A DNA stretch of 64,000 bases from Tritrichomonas musculus (GCA_039105265.1 JAPFFF010000020.1:2063001-2127000), one strand, 5' to 3'; positions 37,055-47,397 are shown, counted from the first letter of the stretch. Translations and numbers: made by a program. The notes: generated from the letters alone by a model not told the origin.

Positions 37055-38383
37055 CTATAATTTTGACGTAGCCATCATAATTAGTCTTGCCTTGAATTTA
37101 GGAGTGATATCTAATATGTTTTGAGTCCTAAGAGCGTTAATAACATCTTCAACAACATGACTAACAACATAATCGCGGAATCTAGCAAAGGCATTCTTTC
37201 GCTTCTCCTTAACAAAACTGTACCCATCTAACTTGTAATCTCTCCATGCTTCAGGCATTGTATATCCTGTCATTTCACCTAAATGATGTGGATTTCCATT
37301 GAGGTCATTATTATAATTATAATTCAATTTCTCCTTGAGATATATTGGAACAGTGATTGATTTTCCGCCATGTTCATTCCTATATTGTTTTCTAGCAGCT
37401 GCATCATAATCTGTATAGAAATGAAATCGTGCAGGCCAATCTGACTTTGCTGTTGTGTATCCATTAATGTATATTGGATGGTTGCTACCATTTTTAATAA
37501 TAATATCTGGAATATTATCCCCGTTAACATCTTCATCTGATACAGACCATGGTTGACTATTAGGATTTGCTGCATTTCGTTTATTAACAATATCTTGAGC
37601 CCCAGCAAGGGTCATTGCTTTTCTTCTTCTTTTGATGTCTTTTTTATTGTCTAGAACGATATCCCATAATGCATTCATTCCTTGTTTTGGTCCACCAACC
37701 CTACCTGGTCGACGTCGTAAATGGTTTATTGATTCAATCGCTATTCTTTGAATTTCTTGGACATTGTTCGCTATATTATTGATATCTACAGGATTTTGAG
37801 CAAAAGAATTGTAGTAATTAACTAAATTCTGTAAATCTACTTCTTGTGCCATTTGATTTTGAAATAAAAATGTATTATTGTTATTATTAATATTAGTGTT
37901 ATCTATAATTGGAGTTGTTTCATTAGGGGGTCTTCTTCTTAATGCATTCAATGGATTCAATTCTGGAAAAGTCTCTGCGGCACCAAATCTAAAGAAAGGA
38001 GCGGAAGGCTGCAAAGCAGACCCAAACTCGACTCGCAGAGGCTCGTCAGCTGACGCTGTTTGAGAAGGGGGAACAATATTATTGTCGCTAGAAGCACCTT
38101 CACTCTGTGGATATACTCTATTTGTAAAATGGTCCAGACTTTCTTGATATATACCCCTTACATATTTATGGTGAATATTATCATTTGATGCAAAATCATG
38201 TTCATTGAGTATTCTAATGATAGCATATATAAAATTTTTTGGATATGTCTTTTTATATTGTTCAAGTGTTCGGGAATCAATTCTTGTTGTGAGTTCATTA
38301 TAAACACCATTATTTGTTCTAGCCCTTTTACTAAACTGATAATCATTAAAATCTTTTAAATCAGAATAATCTATTATTATATT
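37055..38383 (-). CDS. Large outer-Maverick protein with helical and C-terminal globular regions, unknown
   Basis: About 440 codons up to the element/host junction. The middle contains an asparagine-rich stretch and a helix pair (VNYYNSFAQ; NNVQEIQRIAIESINHL), then a basic patch (KKDIKRRRKAM), a calcium-loop-like motif DVNGDNIPDI, and a conserved-looking C-terminal region (DWPARFHFYTDYDAAARKQY; YTMPEAWRDYKLDGYSF). Its position at the end of the capsid/ATPase block suggests a virion component such as a portal or vertex protein, but this is a guess. The frame stays open past the junction, through host-derived sequence in antisense without an ATG, and that part is not counted as gene. Confidence 0.5.
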   Translation of the reverse strand, partial: NIIIDYSDLKDFNDYQFSKRARTNNGVYNELTTRIDSRTLEQYKKTYPKNFIYAIIRILNEHDFASNDNIHHKYVRGIYQESLDHFTNRVYPQSEGASSDNNIVPPSQTASADEPLRVEFGSALQPSAPFFRFGAAETFPELNPLNALRRRPPNETTPIIDNTNINNNNNTFLFQNQMAQEVDLQNLVNYYNSFAQNPVDINNIANNVQEIQRIAIESINHLRRRPGRVGGPKQGMNALWDIVLDNKKDIKRRRKAMTLAGAQDIVNKRNAANPNSQPWSVSDEDVNGDNIPDIIIKNGSNHPIYINGYTTAKSDWPARFHFYTDYDAAARKQYRNEHGGKSITVPIYLKEKLNYNYNNDLNGNPHHLGEMTGYTMPEAWRDYKLDGYSFVKEKRKNAFARFRDYVVSHVVEDVINALRTQNILDITPKFKARLIMMATSKL

Positions 38384-38668
38384 AAACCTCATAGGGATTG
38401 ACCAATGCCCAGTTCCATCAAGCCATTTTACAGAATCGCAATTATTCACTGCATCATCAGTATTTTCATTTACAAAATTTTTTTCTCCTTCAAAACAATT
38501 TTCATCATCCAAATCATGTACTCCTTCTATTTCATTTTCTCCTTCAGCAAAATTCACAGACTCAAGCTCTTTTTCAAAATCCAAAGAATTCACCTCTTCT
38601 AACCAATTTACAAGGTCAATTTCATTTTCACCTTTTTCTCAATTTACAAAATCAGCTCCATTTTCACC
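38384..38668 (+). pseudogene. Stalk fragment of a host F-T-x-S surface protein, abutting the outer Maverick
   Basis: About 285 bp nearly identical to 51217-51502. On the plus strand it reads as the stalk of a trichomonad surface protein with repeating F-[ST]-x-S blocks (FTESQLFTASSVF; FSPSAKFTDSSSF). It starts exactly at the edge of the outer Maverick and stops at a short palindrome-rich patch, so it is only a fragment. The antisense frame is open but begins with GTG and is best seen as a shadow. Confidence 0.75.
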
Positions 38669-38683
38669 ACGATTGGAGGTTCA

Positions 38684-38772
38684 TTTTATCGATAAATACC
38701 GTTACCGGCGGTTAGAGCCGGTAATATCGATATTTTACCTGGAAAATAACCGCTACCGGAGAGGATCGATCC
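38684..38772. other. GC-rich patch of short palindromes
   Basis: This patch sits between the stalk fragment and the ankyrin-gene leader and holds several nested inverted repeats. TTACCGGC pairs with GCCGGTAA across a 7-base loop (about 38702-38724). TATCGATA lies on both sides of that. There is a near-perfect palindrome around ATATCGATAT and a GGATCGATCC palindrome. It is unlike its AT-rich surroundings and unlike the inner-Maverick ends. It may be an end of another element or a structured site. Confidence 0.5.
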
Positions 38773-38860
38773 TGATTTATATTTTATTTAATGTAAAATT
38801 GATTTATCATGTTGAAAAAAGTGTTTCAGTTTGTTGTTAAACGTCTTTAAAAGTATCTAT

Positions 38861-38894
38861 ATTTCATATCACATTTCATATTATTTGTAAAAAA
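38861..38894 (+). promoter_or_regulatory. Initiator-like promoter of ankyrin gene copy A
   Basis: The leader ATCACATTTCATATT carries two matches to the trichomonad initiator TCAYW (TCACA at 38869 and TCATA at 38876), 24 and 17 nt before the ATG. The same stretch precedes copies B (47651-47680) and C (52641-52670). Copies B and C also share a further upstream TTCGCTAGTTTCGAC box. Confidence 0.55.
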
Positions 38895-40073
38895 ATGAAT
38901 TTTGAAGAATTTATTGAAAAAAAGAAAAGTATTCAGGTTGCTCTTCTTGAATTTCTTGAAGATGAATCGGATGCAGATGATAAATTTGAAAATTTTGTTA
39001 AACTTGTCACAAGTCAGCAAATAATTAATAATCAACATGAATTCAAAGAATTATTATATTTAATAAACAACATTGTGAACAATCATCATCGCGTTCGAAA
39101 CTTTATTTGTAAATTTGAACGAGTCTTGAGACAATTCAAACAAGAAATCCAAAAATATTTTTCGAATTCAGAAATTTTCAACATTTTCAAAGATAGCAAG
39201 AGAATCCTTCTATTTCTTCTTGAAGAAAAAATGATGATAATTGATGAATCCATTTTTTCAATAATTACGAGCGACTTTTATTCCATAAAGAACTATTATG
39301 AATATTTTCAACCAGAAATCAAACGGTTTGTCACAGAAGAAATCATTGAAAAATACGGCCGCAAGAATAGAACATTAAAAGATGCTAAATTTATCGAGCG
39401 AATGAACAAAGAAGTTGAATCCAATTTCTATGAAAAACGACGAGAAGGAGAAAACGATGATTCTTTGTGTGAACTGATTCGAAACAACGAAATCAAAGAA
39501 TTTATCAGATTTACAGAACAAAGAAATTTGTCACTTAAAATTTACATTAAAAAATCAATTTTTGAAACAAACCAACTTTTGACAGGTGCATATAAAATCA
39601 GTCTTATTGAATATGCATCATTTTATGGCTCGAATGACATCATCAAATACATGGAAAAGCAAGGAGTTGAACTGATATCATCGATGTGGCTTTATGCGAT
39701 TCACAGTTGTAATGCAGAACTGATCAGATATCTTGAAGAGAATCATGTTCCACCACCAACAAATGGTTACGAAAGAATTCTTGAAGAATCGATTAAATGT
39801 CATCACAACGAAATTTCGAACTACATCATTGACAATTTAATTAAGGAAGAAGATCTCCAAAATAACATTGAAAACAACTATTATAACAATCTTTATCGAT
39901 ATGCAGTTAAATCTCACAATTATTGTTTTTTCCCAGCAAACATGAAATACAAAAACATGTTTCTTTATTTATGTGAATTTGATTATTACACACTTGTTGA
40001 ACTTTATCTAAAAGAATTAACTATTGACATAAATTCAACAATTATAATATCAATCATTTTTATGACATTTTAA
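38895..40073 (+). CDS. Ankyrin/DUF3447-type protein, copy A
   Basis: A 392-residue host protein of the large trichomonad ankyrin family. The N-terminal 190 residues are helical and lysine/glutamate-rich (FEEFIEKKKSIQVALLEFLE). Residues about 190-390 form degenerate ankyrin/DUF3447 repeats (LIEYASFYGSNDIIKYMEKQ; MWLYAIHSCNAELIRYLEEN; ILEESIKCHHNEISNYIIDN). It is nearly identical to copies B (47681) and C (52671). The frame ends where the tandem ankyrin array begins. Matching ends in the copies suggest either a stable short product or a shared ancestral frameshift. Ankyrin proteins bind partner proteins; the partner is unknown. Confidence 0.8.
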   Translation: MNFEEFIEKKKSIQVALLEFLEDESDADDKFENFVKLVTSQQIINNQHEFKELLYLINNIVNNHHRVRNFICKFERVLRQFKQEIQKYFSNSEIFNIFKDSKRILLFLLEEKMMIIDESIFSIITSDFYSIKNYYEYFQPEIKRFVTEEIIEKYGRKNRTLKDAKFIERMNKEVESNFYEKRREGENDDSLCELIRNNEIKEFIRFTEQRNLSLKIYIKKSIFETNQLLTGAYKISLIEYASFYGSNDIIKYMEKQGVELISSMWLYAIHSCNAELIRYLEENHVPPPTNGYERILEESIKCHHNEISNYIIDNLIKEEDLQNNIENNYYNNLYRYAVKSHNYCFFPANMKYKNMFLYLCEFDYYTLVELYLKELTIDINSTIIISIIFMTF

Positions 40074-42320
40074 ATCAAAAACAGTCATATAATTCAAATC
40101 TAACTTTTTTAATGATATTGAAAAATTGAATGATTTATGGAATTTAACTCGAACATTTAATAATACGGCATTGAATATTGCTGCATATAATGGCCATAAA
40201 GAAATTGTTGAACTATTACTAAGCCAAGAAGGCATTGATATCAACATTCAAAACATTTTAAATCAAAAACATTCATGATATTCAAATCTAACTTTTTTCA
40301 TAGGATTGAAAAATTGAATTATTTATGGAATTTAACTCGAACTTTTAATAATACGGCATTGAATATTGCTGCATATAATGGCCATAAAGAAATTGTTGAA
40401 CTATTAATAAGCCAAGAAGGCATTGATATCAACATTCAAGATATTTTAGATCAAAAACATTCATAAAGTTCAAATCTAACTTTTTTAATGAAATTGAAAA
40501 ATTGAATTATTTATGGAATTTAACTCGAACATTTAATTCTACGGCGTTGATTTATGCTGCAAGATATGGCCATAAAGAAATTGTTGAACTATTAATAAGC
40601 CAAGAAGGCATTGATATCAACATTCAAAACATTTTAAATCAAAAACATTCATAAAATTCAAATCTAACTTTTTTCATTCAATTGAAAAATTGAATTATTT
40701 TTGGAATTTAACTCGAACATTTAATGATACCGCGTTGATTTGTGCTTCAAATAATGGCCATAAAGAAATTGTTGAATTATTAATAAGCCAAGAAGGCATT
40801 GATATCAACATTCAAGATATTTTAGATCAAAAACATTCATAAAGTTCAAATCTAACTTTTTTAATGAAATTGAAAAATTGAATTATTTATGGAATTTAAC
40901 TCGAACATTTAATTGTACGGCGTTGATTTATGCTGCATTTTATGGCCATAAAGAAATTGTTGAATTATTAATAAGCCAAGAAGGCATTGATATCAACATT
41001 CAAGACATTTTAAATCAAAAACATTCATAATATTCAAATCTAACTTTTTTCATGGTATTGAAAAATTGAATGATTTATGGAATTTAACTCGAACATTTAA
41101 TGATACGGCATTGAATATTGCTGCATATAATGGCCATAAAGAAATTGTTGAACTATTAATAAGCCAAGAAGGCATTGATATCAACATTCAAGACATTTTA
41201 AATCAAAAACATTCATAAAGTTCAAATCTAACTTTTTTAATGAAATTGAAAAATTGAATTATTTATGGAATTTAACTCGAACATTTAATTCTACGGCGTT
41301 GATTTATGCTGCAAGATATGGCCATAAAGAAATTGTTGAACTATTAATAAGCCAAGAAGGCATTGATATCAACATTCAAAACATTTTAAATCAAAAACAT
41401 TCATAAAATTCAAATCTAACTTTTTTCATTCAATTGAAAAATTGAATTATTTTTGGAATTTAACTCGAACATTTAATGATACCGCGTTGATTTGTGCTTC
41501 AAATAATGGCCATAAAGAAATTGTTGAATTATTAATAAGCCAAGAAGGCATTGATATCAACATTCAAGATATTTTAGATCAAAAACATTCATAAAGTTCA
41601 AATCTAACTTTTTTAATGAAATTGAAAAATTGAATTATTTATGGAATTTAACTCGAACATTTAATTGTACGGCGTTGATTTATGCTGCATTTTATGGCCA
41701 TAAAGAAATTGTTGAATTATTAATAAGCCAAGAAGGCATTGATATCAACATTCAAGACATTTTAAATCAAAAACATTCATAATATTCAAATCTAACTTTT
41801 TTCATGGTATTGAAAAATTGAATGATTTATGGAATTTAACTCGAACATTTAATGATACGGCATTGAATATTGCTGCATATAATGGCCATAAAGAAATTGT
41901 TGAACTATTAATAAGCCAAGAAGGCATTGATATCAACATTCAAGACATTTTAAATCAAAAACATTCATAAAGTTCAAATCTAACTTTTTTAATGAAATTG
42001 AAAAATTGAATTATTTATGGAATTTAACTCGAATATTTAATGAGACGGCATTGAATATCGCTGCAAACAAAGGTCATAAAGAAATTGTTGAACTATTACT
42101 AAGCCAAGAAGGCATTGATATCAACATTCAAAACATTTTAAATCAAAACATTCATGATATTCAAATCTAACTTTTTTCATTGGATTGAAAAATTGAATGA
42201 TTTATGGAATTTTGATATAAAATATTCACAAAGCTGCTATTGACTATGCAAGAGAAAGAAAACATCACGAAATTGTTGACCTTCTATCCAAAATATCAAT
42301 GAAGTCAAATCATTGAATGA
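40074..42320 (+). repeat. Ankyrin-unit tandem array A, about 12 units of 188 bp
   Basis: Direct repeats start near 40101 and recur at a strict 188-bp step (40289, 40477, 40665 and so on to 41981, then 42168). Each unit encodes one ankyrin repeat (TALIYAARYGHKEIVELLIS, then QEGIDINIQ) and ends in a stop shortly after NQKHS. Because 188 is one base short of a multiple of three, the frame is lost at every unit in the same place (a CAAAAAC run). Units 3-6 (40477-41228) appear identical to units 7-10 (41229-41980), a 752-bp block duplication. A last half-repeat (KAAIDYARERKHHEIVDLL) closes the array. It is probably the decayed C-terminal half of the ankyrin gene. Confidence 0.9.
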
Positions 42321-42464
42321 AATAATTTAATTCATTAATAAACTTTTTTTAACAATATTTTTTTTTTTTTTTTTTTTTTATGCATTTCTTTCTAAAAAAG
42401 TAAAAAGTTACATAAATGGATGGAGAGTTTAAAAAATTTTATTCAACAATATAAAATTAAATAC

Positions 42465-42768
42465 TCAAAAAGTAAAAAGAGGTGCAAATTCAGATATGAG
42501 ACCAAGTTCAATTGAATACTTCTTAATTGAATTTGATAACAATTCGAAGTGTTCTTTGACTTTTTTATTTGGCTTATTGTTCTCATTTATTATTGAGATT
42601 GTTGCCTGGGACATCTGTCCTAAAGCTTCTCTGGAAGACTGATCAAACATTTTGCAAAGAGTTTGGAACAGGTGTGCGATGTATTGGAGATCTGACTTGG
42701 CGATCAAGAATATTACGCCAGACATGCAACTGACGACTTTAGAATAAGCAGAATCGAACAAAGTATTC
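42465..42768 (-). pseudogene. Exportin-7-like gene 3' fragment, copy A
   Basis: About 300 bp matching the C-terminal end of the complete gene at 55139-58237 (NTLFDSAYSKVVSCMSGVIF; LGLISEFAPLFTF) with scattered substitutions. Homology stops abruptly at 42768, where a protein-kinase fragment on the other strand begins. The fragment faces the ankyrin array just as the complete gene faces array C, so it was copied together with the ankyrin gene. Confidence 0.85.
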
Positions 42769-43645
42769 AAAATTGTTATTGAATATGCCTCCAATGGTTC
42801 ATTACCCTCTATTATTAAATTTGAACACCAATCTTTATCATCACCACAATGGAATAAAACGAAGAAACTTATTAATATATTAGGCATTGCCTCACCCATG
42901 TCATACCATCATTCATCCAATATAATTCAAGGAGATTTATAGCCAGAAAACATTCTGGAAGATGATTAATTATTTCCTAAGATTGCAGATTTTGAAAACT
43001 TTTTGAGAGGCCAAAAAATGATGAAAGTTTGAGTTTGCAATCAACAGCCAATTTAAAAGGCACTCCAATTTGAATAGCACAAAAGAGTTGGATTGGTTAT
43101 GAATATATGAAACCATGTAATGTTTATGCCTTTTCATTAATTGTCTATGAAATAATGACACTTGAAGAACCATTCAAAAATTTAGATCTTCCAATGTTTT
43201 ACACAAAAGTAATCATTCAAAATTATCGTCCTGAATTCAAATATCCTATTGCAAATTGTTATAAAGAACTCAATACAAAGTGCTGGTCAGGTAATCCAGA
43301 AGAAAGACCTACATTTGATGAAATTGTCGATATTTTGAAAAACAATGAAGAATTCATCATTGATGGAGTTGATAAAGATGAATTCTTAGATTATGTTGAT
43401 TTAATTGAAAGTTCAGAAAGATCATTTGAACCAGAAAAATTCAAAAAGATTACATTATCAACTAATCATGCTAAGGTTACTGAATAAACAGAAAATATAG
43501 TTGATGATGATGATGATATAGATACAATTTCAGATTTTACAAGAAATCAAAGCTTCAATCGTCTTTCAAAAGATGTTCAAGATTTCTTAAAATCTGCAGT
43601 GGATAAACAAGTTCTTGAATTAACAGTTCTTACTATTCCAAATTA
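42769..43645 (+). pseudogene. Protein kinase pseudogene (trichomonad TKL-like)
   Basis: A plus-strand remnant of a host kinase. It begins in the hinge region (IVIEYASNGSL). The catalytic loop reads IIQGDL-stop-PENILEDD-stop in place of HRDLKPEN and is followed by LFPKIADF. A later open segment (43107-43487) holds subdomains IX-XI: NVYAFSLIVYEIMTLEEPF, then CWSGNPEERPTFDEIVDIL. The same frame continues past a stop to 43645. In-frame stops, the changed HRD and the missing N-lobe mean it is not functional. Confidence 0.85.
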
Positions 43646-44149
43646 AGGAAACATTTTTTTTTGTTTGCATAGAATTCATTTTAATTTCTGAAATTGATGT
43701 ATTGAAATTGTCTAAATTTATCATTGTTGAATTCAAATATCCATCAAATATTTTTTGTCCACTTGTTGATTTGTTTGCAAATTTATAAAAATGAATGAGA
43801 AATTTTTTGTTTTCTGATTGATCATATAAATAATAAACATAATACTACGAAACTTCTTTCGCATCTTCATTTAAAAGGCAGAGTACTGAATGAGTTAAAT
43901 TCATTCTATTTGATTTAAAAAGCAGTTTATATGTCAATGCCAGTTCTATTTTTGTAGATTGTCCTTTTTCCCAGAAAAGGACTTTATATAAAATAGAACT
44001 AAATAATACATTAGACCTTTTTATAAAAAAAAAACAATGGAAACAAATCAATTCGAAAATCATAAGATAAAAATTATGAAATTAATTGTAAATTTTAATA
44101 CTAGAAAAAAATATTTTTAAGCTTTAAATGCATTTAACATTAACAAATC
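43646..44149. other. Intergenic AT-rich DNA
   Basis: No convincing gene was seen. A short minus-strand open frame at 43845-44063 has no family resemblance and is taken as chance. Confidence 0.5.
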
Positions 44150-45215
44150 TTGCACCAACTTCATCGTATTCACTTCTTTTTATGACTATTTTATTAAAAA
44201 TATCTGCATTTGATGAGAAAAATGAACCTCCAATCCATGATCCATCTTTTCTATTTTCAGGACAAATGATATTAAAGCCAATATTTTCATTTTTGTAATT
44301 CTCTCTGGAAATCCTTTTAACATTGAATTTCCACCTGATAAAACAATATTATTATATAACAAACTTTGAATTTTTTCATCACACTTTTTAATTGATTTAT
44401 AAATTTCTTTATCAATGCCTTCATCATAATTGCCTTCATAATTTTGATTAAATAGAATTTCTGTACACATAAACAGTTCTTTATTAATTTGTAAATCAAC
44501 ATTATCATCATCTTTATAATGGAAATTATAATCATTTGTTCTTTTCATATCATTCTCATAATCATATGAAACAAAACATTTTTGTTCTTTTATATTATTG
44601 AAAAGTTGATCAATATGATAAAACATATTCGAATTGAAGTCATATCCTCTATTTTCTAATAATATAATTAAATTATTAGTTATATCTCTTCCACCCAAAT
44701 TTATTCTTTTAATTGAATCTTGTATATGATATCCTTCATATATTGGAACGATATTTGTAATTTCATCCCCCGATTCAACAACAAAACCTGTATTTCTATC
44801 TGTTGACAAAAGAGAAAGAACAGCTTGATTTTTCATAAAAAAAAGAAGGTGTATAATATGTTTCAAACATTAATTCAATCAATTTCTCTCCATTTGATTT
44901 TGGATTAAAAGGAATTTCTGTGAAAAAAAATTTAATGCTCGCTAATATTAACTCTCAATTCATCTTCAAATAAATACTTTAAAAAAGTTCCATTTTTTAA
45001 CTCAATCAACTATAATCCCTCTTTTGACATGATAAAATGGAATCATCAAACAATATTTATCATATGCATATTTCTACAGGATACATTGAACAAACATATT
45101 TTGCTTGCCCAACAAATGTATGAAAAATTGCATATGGATCTGGATCTCCTGAAAATCCAAATCTACTAAATTTTGAACCAGCATCAATAACGAAAATTCT
45201 GCCAATTTAAAAATA
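44150..45215 (-). pseudogene. Actin-family pseudogene (divergent actin or actin-related)
   Basis: On the minus strand, successive blocks follow actin order. These are IFVIDAGSKFSRFGFSGDPDP with FVGQAKYV near 45.1 kb (actin LVIDNGSG...GRPR), KRGIIVD, ELRVNISEH (actin NELRV...EHP), QAVLSLLSTDRNTGFVVESG with EGYHIQDSIKRINLGGRDIT (actin phosphate-2 and following), and NNIVLSGGNSMLKGFPERI (actin NIVLSGGTTMYPG). The blocks lie in different frames with stops between them. Only 44186-44866 is openly coding, so this is a decayed host gene. Confidence 0.85.
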
Positions 45216-45225
45216 AAATATTAAA

Positions 45226-46720
45226 ATTTTAGTTCAGCAATTTTTTTATGGGCAGAAATTCATAAATATGTCTTCTCAATATATACAACATAATTTGCAT
45301 AAAAAAGGGAAAAGATTGTATATACAATTATGCAAAAAGCATAAAAATAAAAGAAGCTCAAATTCTTTCATGAACTAAAACAGCATATGACGGGATTAGG
45401 AAAAAAAATTCCAACTTGGAATTAGGCTTGTTATTCTGATATCGATTATCAGGTTTGGCAGAACGGTAGACACTAAACCGTTTATAATTTTTTCAAAATT
45501 TTGATATCGAAAAACGATTGATTTTGAATTTTTTATATTTATTGTTTGAATTTTTATTAAGCACAAATATAATAAAATTGTTGATCTATTAGATTTATTA
45601 TAATTATTGTTTTAAATGAGAAATTTATGTTTTTTTTAAAATCAGAATTATATTTTTTAAAAAATATAAATTTCTAATGATGATTATCAATATTCAATAG
45701 GATATTTTATGTTTTGGAGCTTCATTTCATCGAATCATCAAAAAAATTACATAATACTTGGTATGAATCCTAAGTTTCTGAGGTATTCTTTGATGATTTT
45801 TGAACGATATTTTTCTTTGAATCTATTTGGTAGCTGCTTTCATGCAATTGACACTCTCTGGTCGTTTTTATGTCGTTTGAGTTTATATTCCTCGTCTTAA
45901 ATTGTATCTACGGTTGATATTTTTTTGAAGAACATCCGTTTCAATGCCGATATTTTTGTCTCAAAAATGCAATTTTATTGAATGGGAAAAGAAAATTCTG
46001 AGAATTGGAAAATTCTCTCAATTATTATTGAATGATCTAATTGAGAAAAAATTCTCAATTTTTGGTATGTTGTTCGTTATTTTCTCTCAATTTTCCTATC
46101 AATCTTTTTTTGGACGACTATAGAAAATTCAAATGTATTGAAAATTGAATTAATTTAAAATAAAATAATCTATCATCAATATCTTACTATAACCATTGTA
46201 TATTTTTCTTTCTTCTTCCTAATCTTTTCTTCTTTAAATTCTATATTCTGTAATTTATTAATAAACTACGAATCATAAGAGTGAAATTAAAACTGCGAAA
46301 TATATTCGATATATAAGAGGAAAATTTATCGGAAACCTGGAAATTGTTTTAAATTTGCTGATTTATTTGGTTTAAGTTATTATTGATGCAAAAGCTTGAC
46401 TTTTAGAGGTTATATAATATTAAAAGTCTTGGCGTGAGTGAAAAAGTTTCGGAATAAGGAAAACAATTAAAATATACTGCTGTGTTTGTTTCATTCTGTT
46501 GCTGAGGTCAAATTTGTACTTGATATTGTGAAAAAATAAAGCTTGTGCCAATATGAGAAAAATTTTAACGAAATCCAGAAAAATAGTCAGAACTAGAGGT
46601 AATATTTAGATGGATTGATCATAAAATTAAATAAATCTTTGTTTATAATATATGGCAGCAAACAAAATATAGCTCTGAAAATAATTCAATGCAATTCAAT
46701 TTTGAGAATTAGAATAAAAA
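45226..46720. other. AT-rich intergenic DNA with one possible coding remnant
   Basis: About 1.5 kb without a clear gene. On the minus strand around 45720-45900, a frame reads DEEYKLKRHKNDQRVSIA, stop, KQLPNRFKEKYRSKIIKEY, which looks more like protein than chance but was not identified. The remainder shows only A/T-rich simple sequence. Confidence 0.35.
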
Positions 46721-46723
46721 AAA

Positions 46724-47397
46724 AATCTCTCAAATGGTCCACTTTTTGAACTTTGTTCCTTTAAATTTCTCCAAAAATTCCTTTTGGTCGGATACTCTCA
46801 AAAAGTTAAAAAATTGAATTAAAAAAGATAAAATTATAAAAAAATTAAAATTTTTATTAAATTTATAAGATATCACTGATTTGGAGACCTGCTTTATCTT
46901 GATCTCGATCAACATATAATAAATATGCCTCACTTTGCCACCTTCCGTTGCAATTGATTTTTCAGAGAAATCGTTAGATTCTTGAGTTGCGTTATTTTGG
47001 TTGTAATTTGGCGGTTGTTGAAAAGGCGGTTGGTAATAATTCATTGGAAATTGCGGCTGTTGTACAGGAAAATTATTGTTTATCGTTTGATTTTGGAATT
47101 GAAAGTTAAAAAAATTGGTTGGCTGATTTGAATAAGTAGAAACGCCAATTCCGTTATTTTGAGGATGTTGAAATACAGGATTTGTATTTGGAAGTGCATT
47201 GTAATTTCGTCCAAACATAGCTTTAAATTTTTGAGAATCAATAAATGGTTCAAGATTTTTATTGAAAAAGTCATTTTTCAGATCAGGATTGATTCAATTT
47301 TTTAACTTTTTGAGAGTATCCGACCAAAAAGGAATTTTTGGAGAAATTTTAAAAGGAACGTTCAAAAAGTGGACACATTTGAGAGATTTGCACATTC
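46724..47397. mobile_element. Small inverted-repeat (foldback/MITE-like) element
   Basis: Two arms of about 95 bp (about 46724-46822 and 47288-47397) are inverted copies, beginning AAATCTCTCAAATG in each inward direction and containing TTTTTGGTCGGATACTCTC with a few differences. They enclose about 460 bp carrying a minus-strand N/Q/P-rich open frame. The structure resembles a non-autonomous DNA transposon. No transposase is present and the target duplication was not resolved. Confidence 0.6.
46730..47218 (-). CDS. Asn/Gln/Pro-rich open reading frame inside the inverted-repeat element
   Basis: A 162-codon frame. Residues 1-100 are rich in N, Q, P, F and Y (NYYQPPFQQPPNYNQNNATQ), a prion-like or low-complexity composition. 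The C-terminal part is translated from the inverted arm and is hydrophobic. Composition of the first half suggests a genuine gene fragment captured between the arms. Function is unknown and it may not be expressed. Confidence 0.35.
   Translation of the reverse strand: MFGRNYNALPNTNPVFQHPQNNGIGVSTYSNQPTNFFNFQFQNQTINNNFPVQQPQFPMNYYQPPFQQPPNYNQNNATQESNDFSEKSIATEGGKVRHIYYMLIEIKIKQVSKSVISYKFNKNFNFFIILSFLIQFFNFLRVSDQKEFLEKFKGTKFKKWTI

Larger units (their letters stand above)
1..38383. mobile_element. Outer Maverick/Polinton element (left end outside window; host for a nested element)
   Basis: This is a virus-like DNA element of the Maverick/Polinton family. It is occupied by its own genes at 1-4252 and 29723-38383 and is interrupted by the inner Maverick. 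Recognised parts are the end of a protein-primed DNA polymerase B, a retroviral-type integrase, a double-jelly-roll major capsid protein, a penton-like minor capsid protein, an FtsK/HerA-type packaging ATPase, a small glycine/alanine-rich amphipathic protein, and a long fiber-like protein whose parts lie on both sides of the insertion. The right limit is set where sequence becomes identical to a host surface-protein stalk found again at 51217-51502. No terminal inverted repeat is in view. The element looks broken, with about two large-scale breaks (the nested insertion and the abrupt right edge). It is older than the inner element. It belongs to a different subfamily, since its capsid, integrase and ATPase differ clearly in size and sequence. 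Confidence 0.85.

Noticed and set aside
38384-38593. N-terminal extension of the large outer-Maverick protein through host sequence (antisense open frame)
   Set aside because: The frame starts with GTG, not ATG. The region is the antisense of a host stalk repeat that also occurs at 51217-51502, so it is taken as a shadow.
45430-45490. tRNA-like sequence near GGCAGAACGGTAGACACTAAACC
   Set aside because: No cloverleaf could be folded and no B-box (GGTTCRANTCC) is present.
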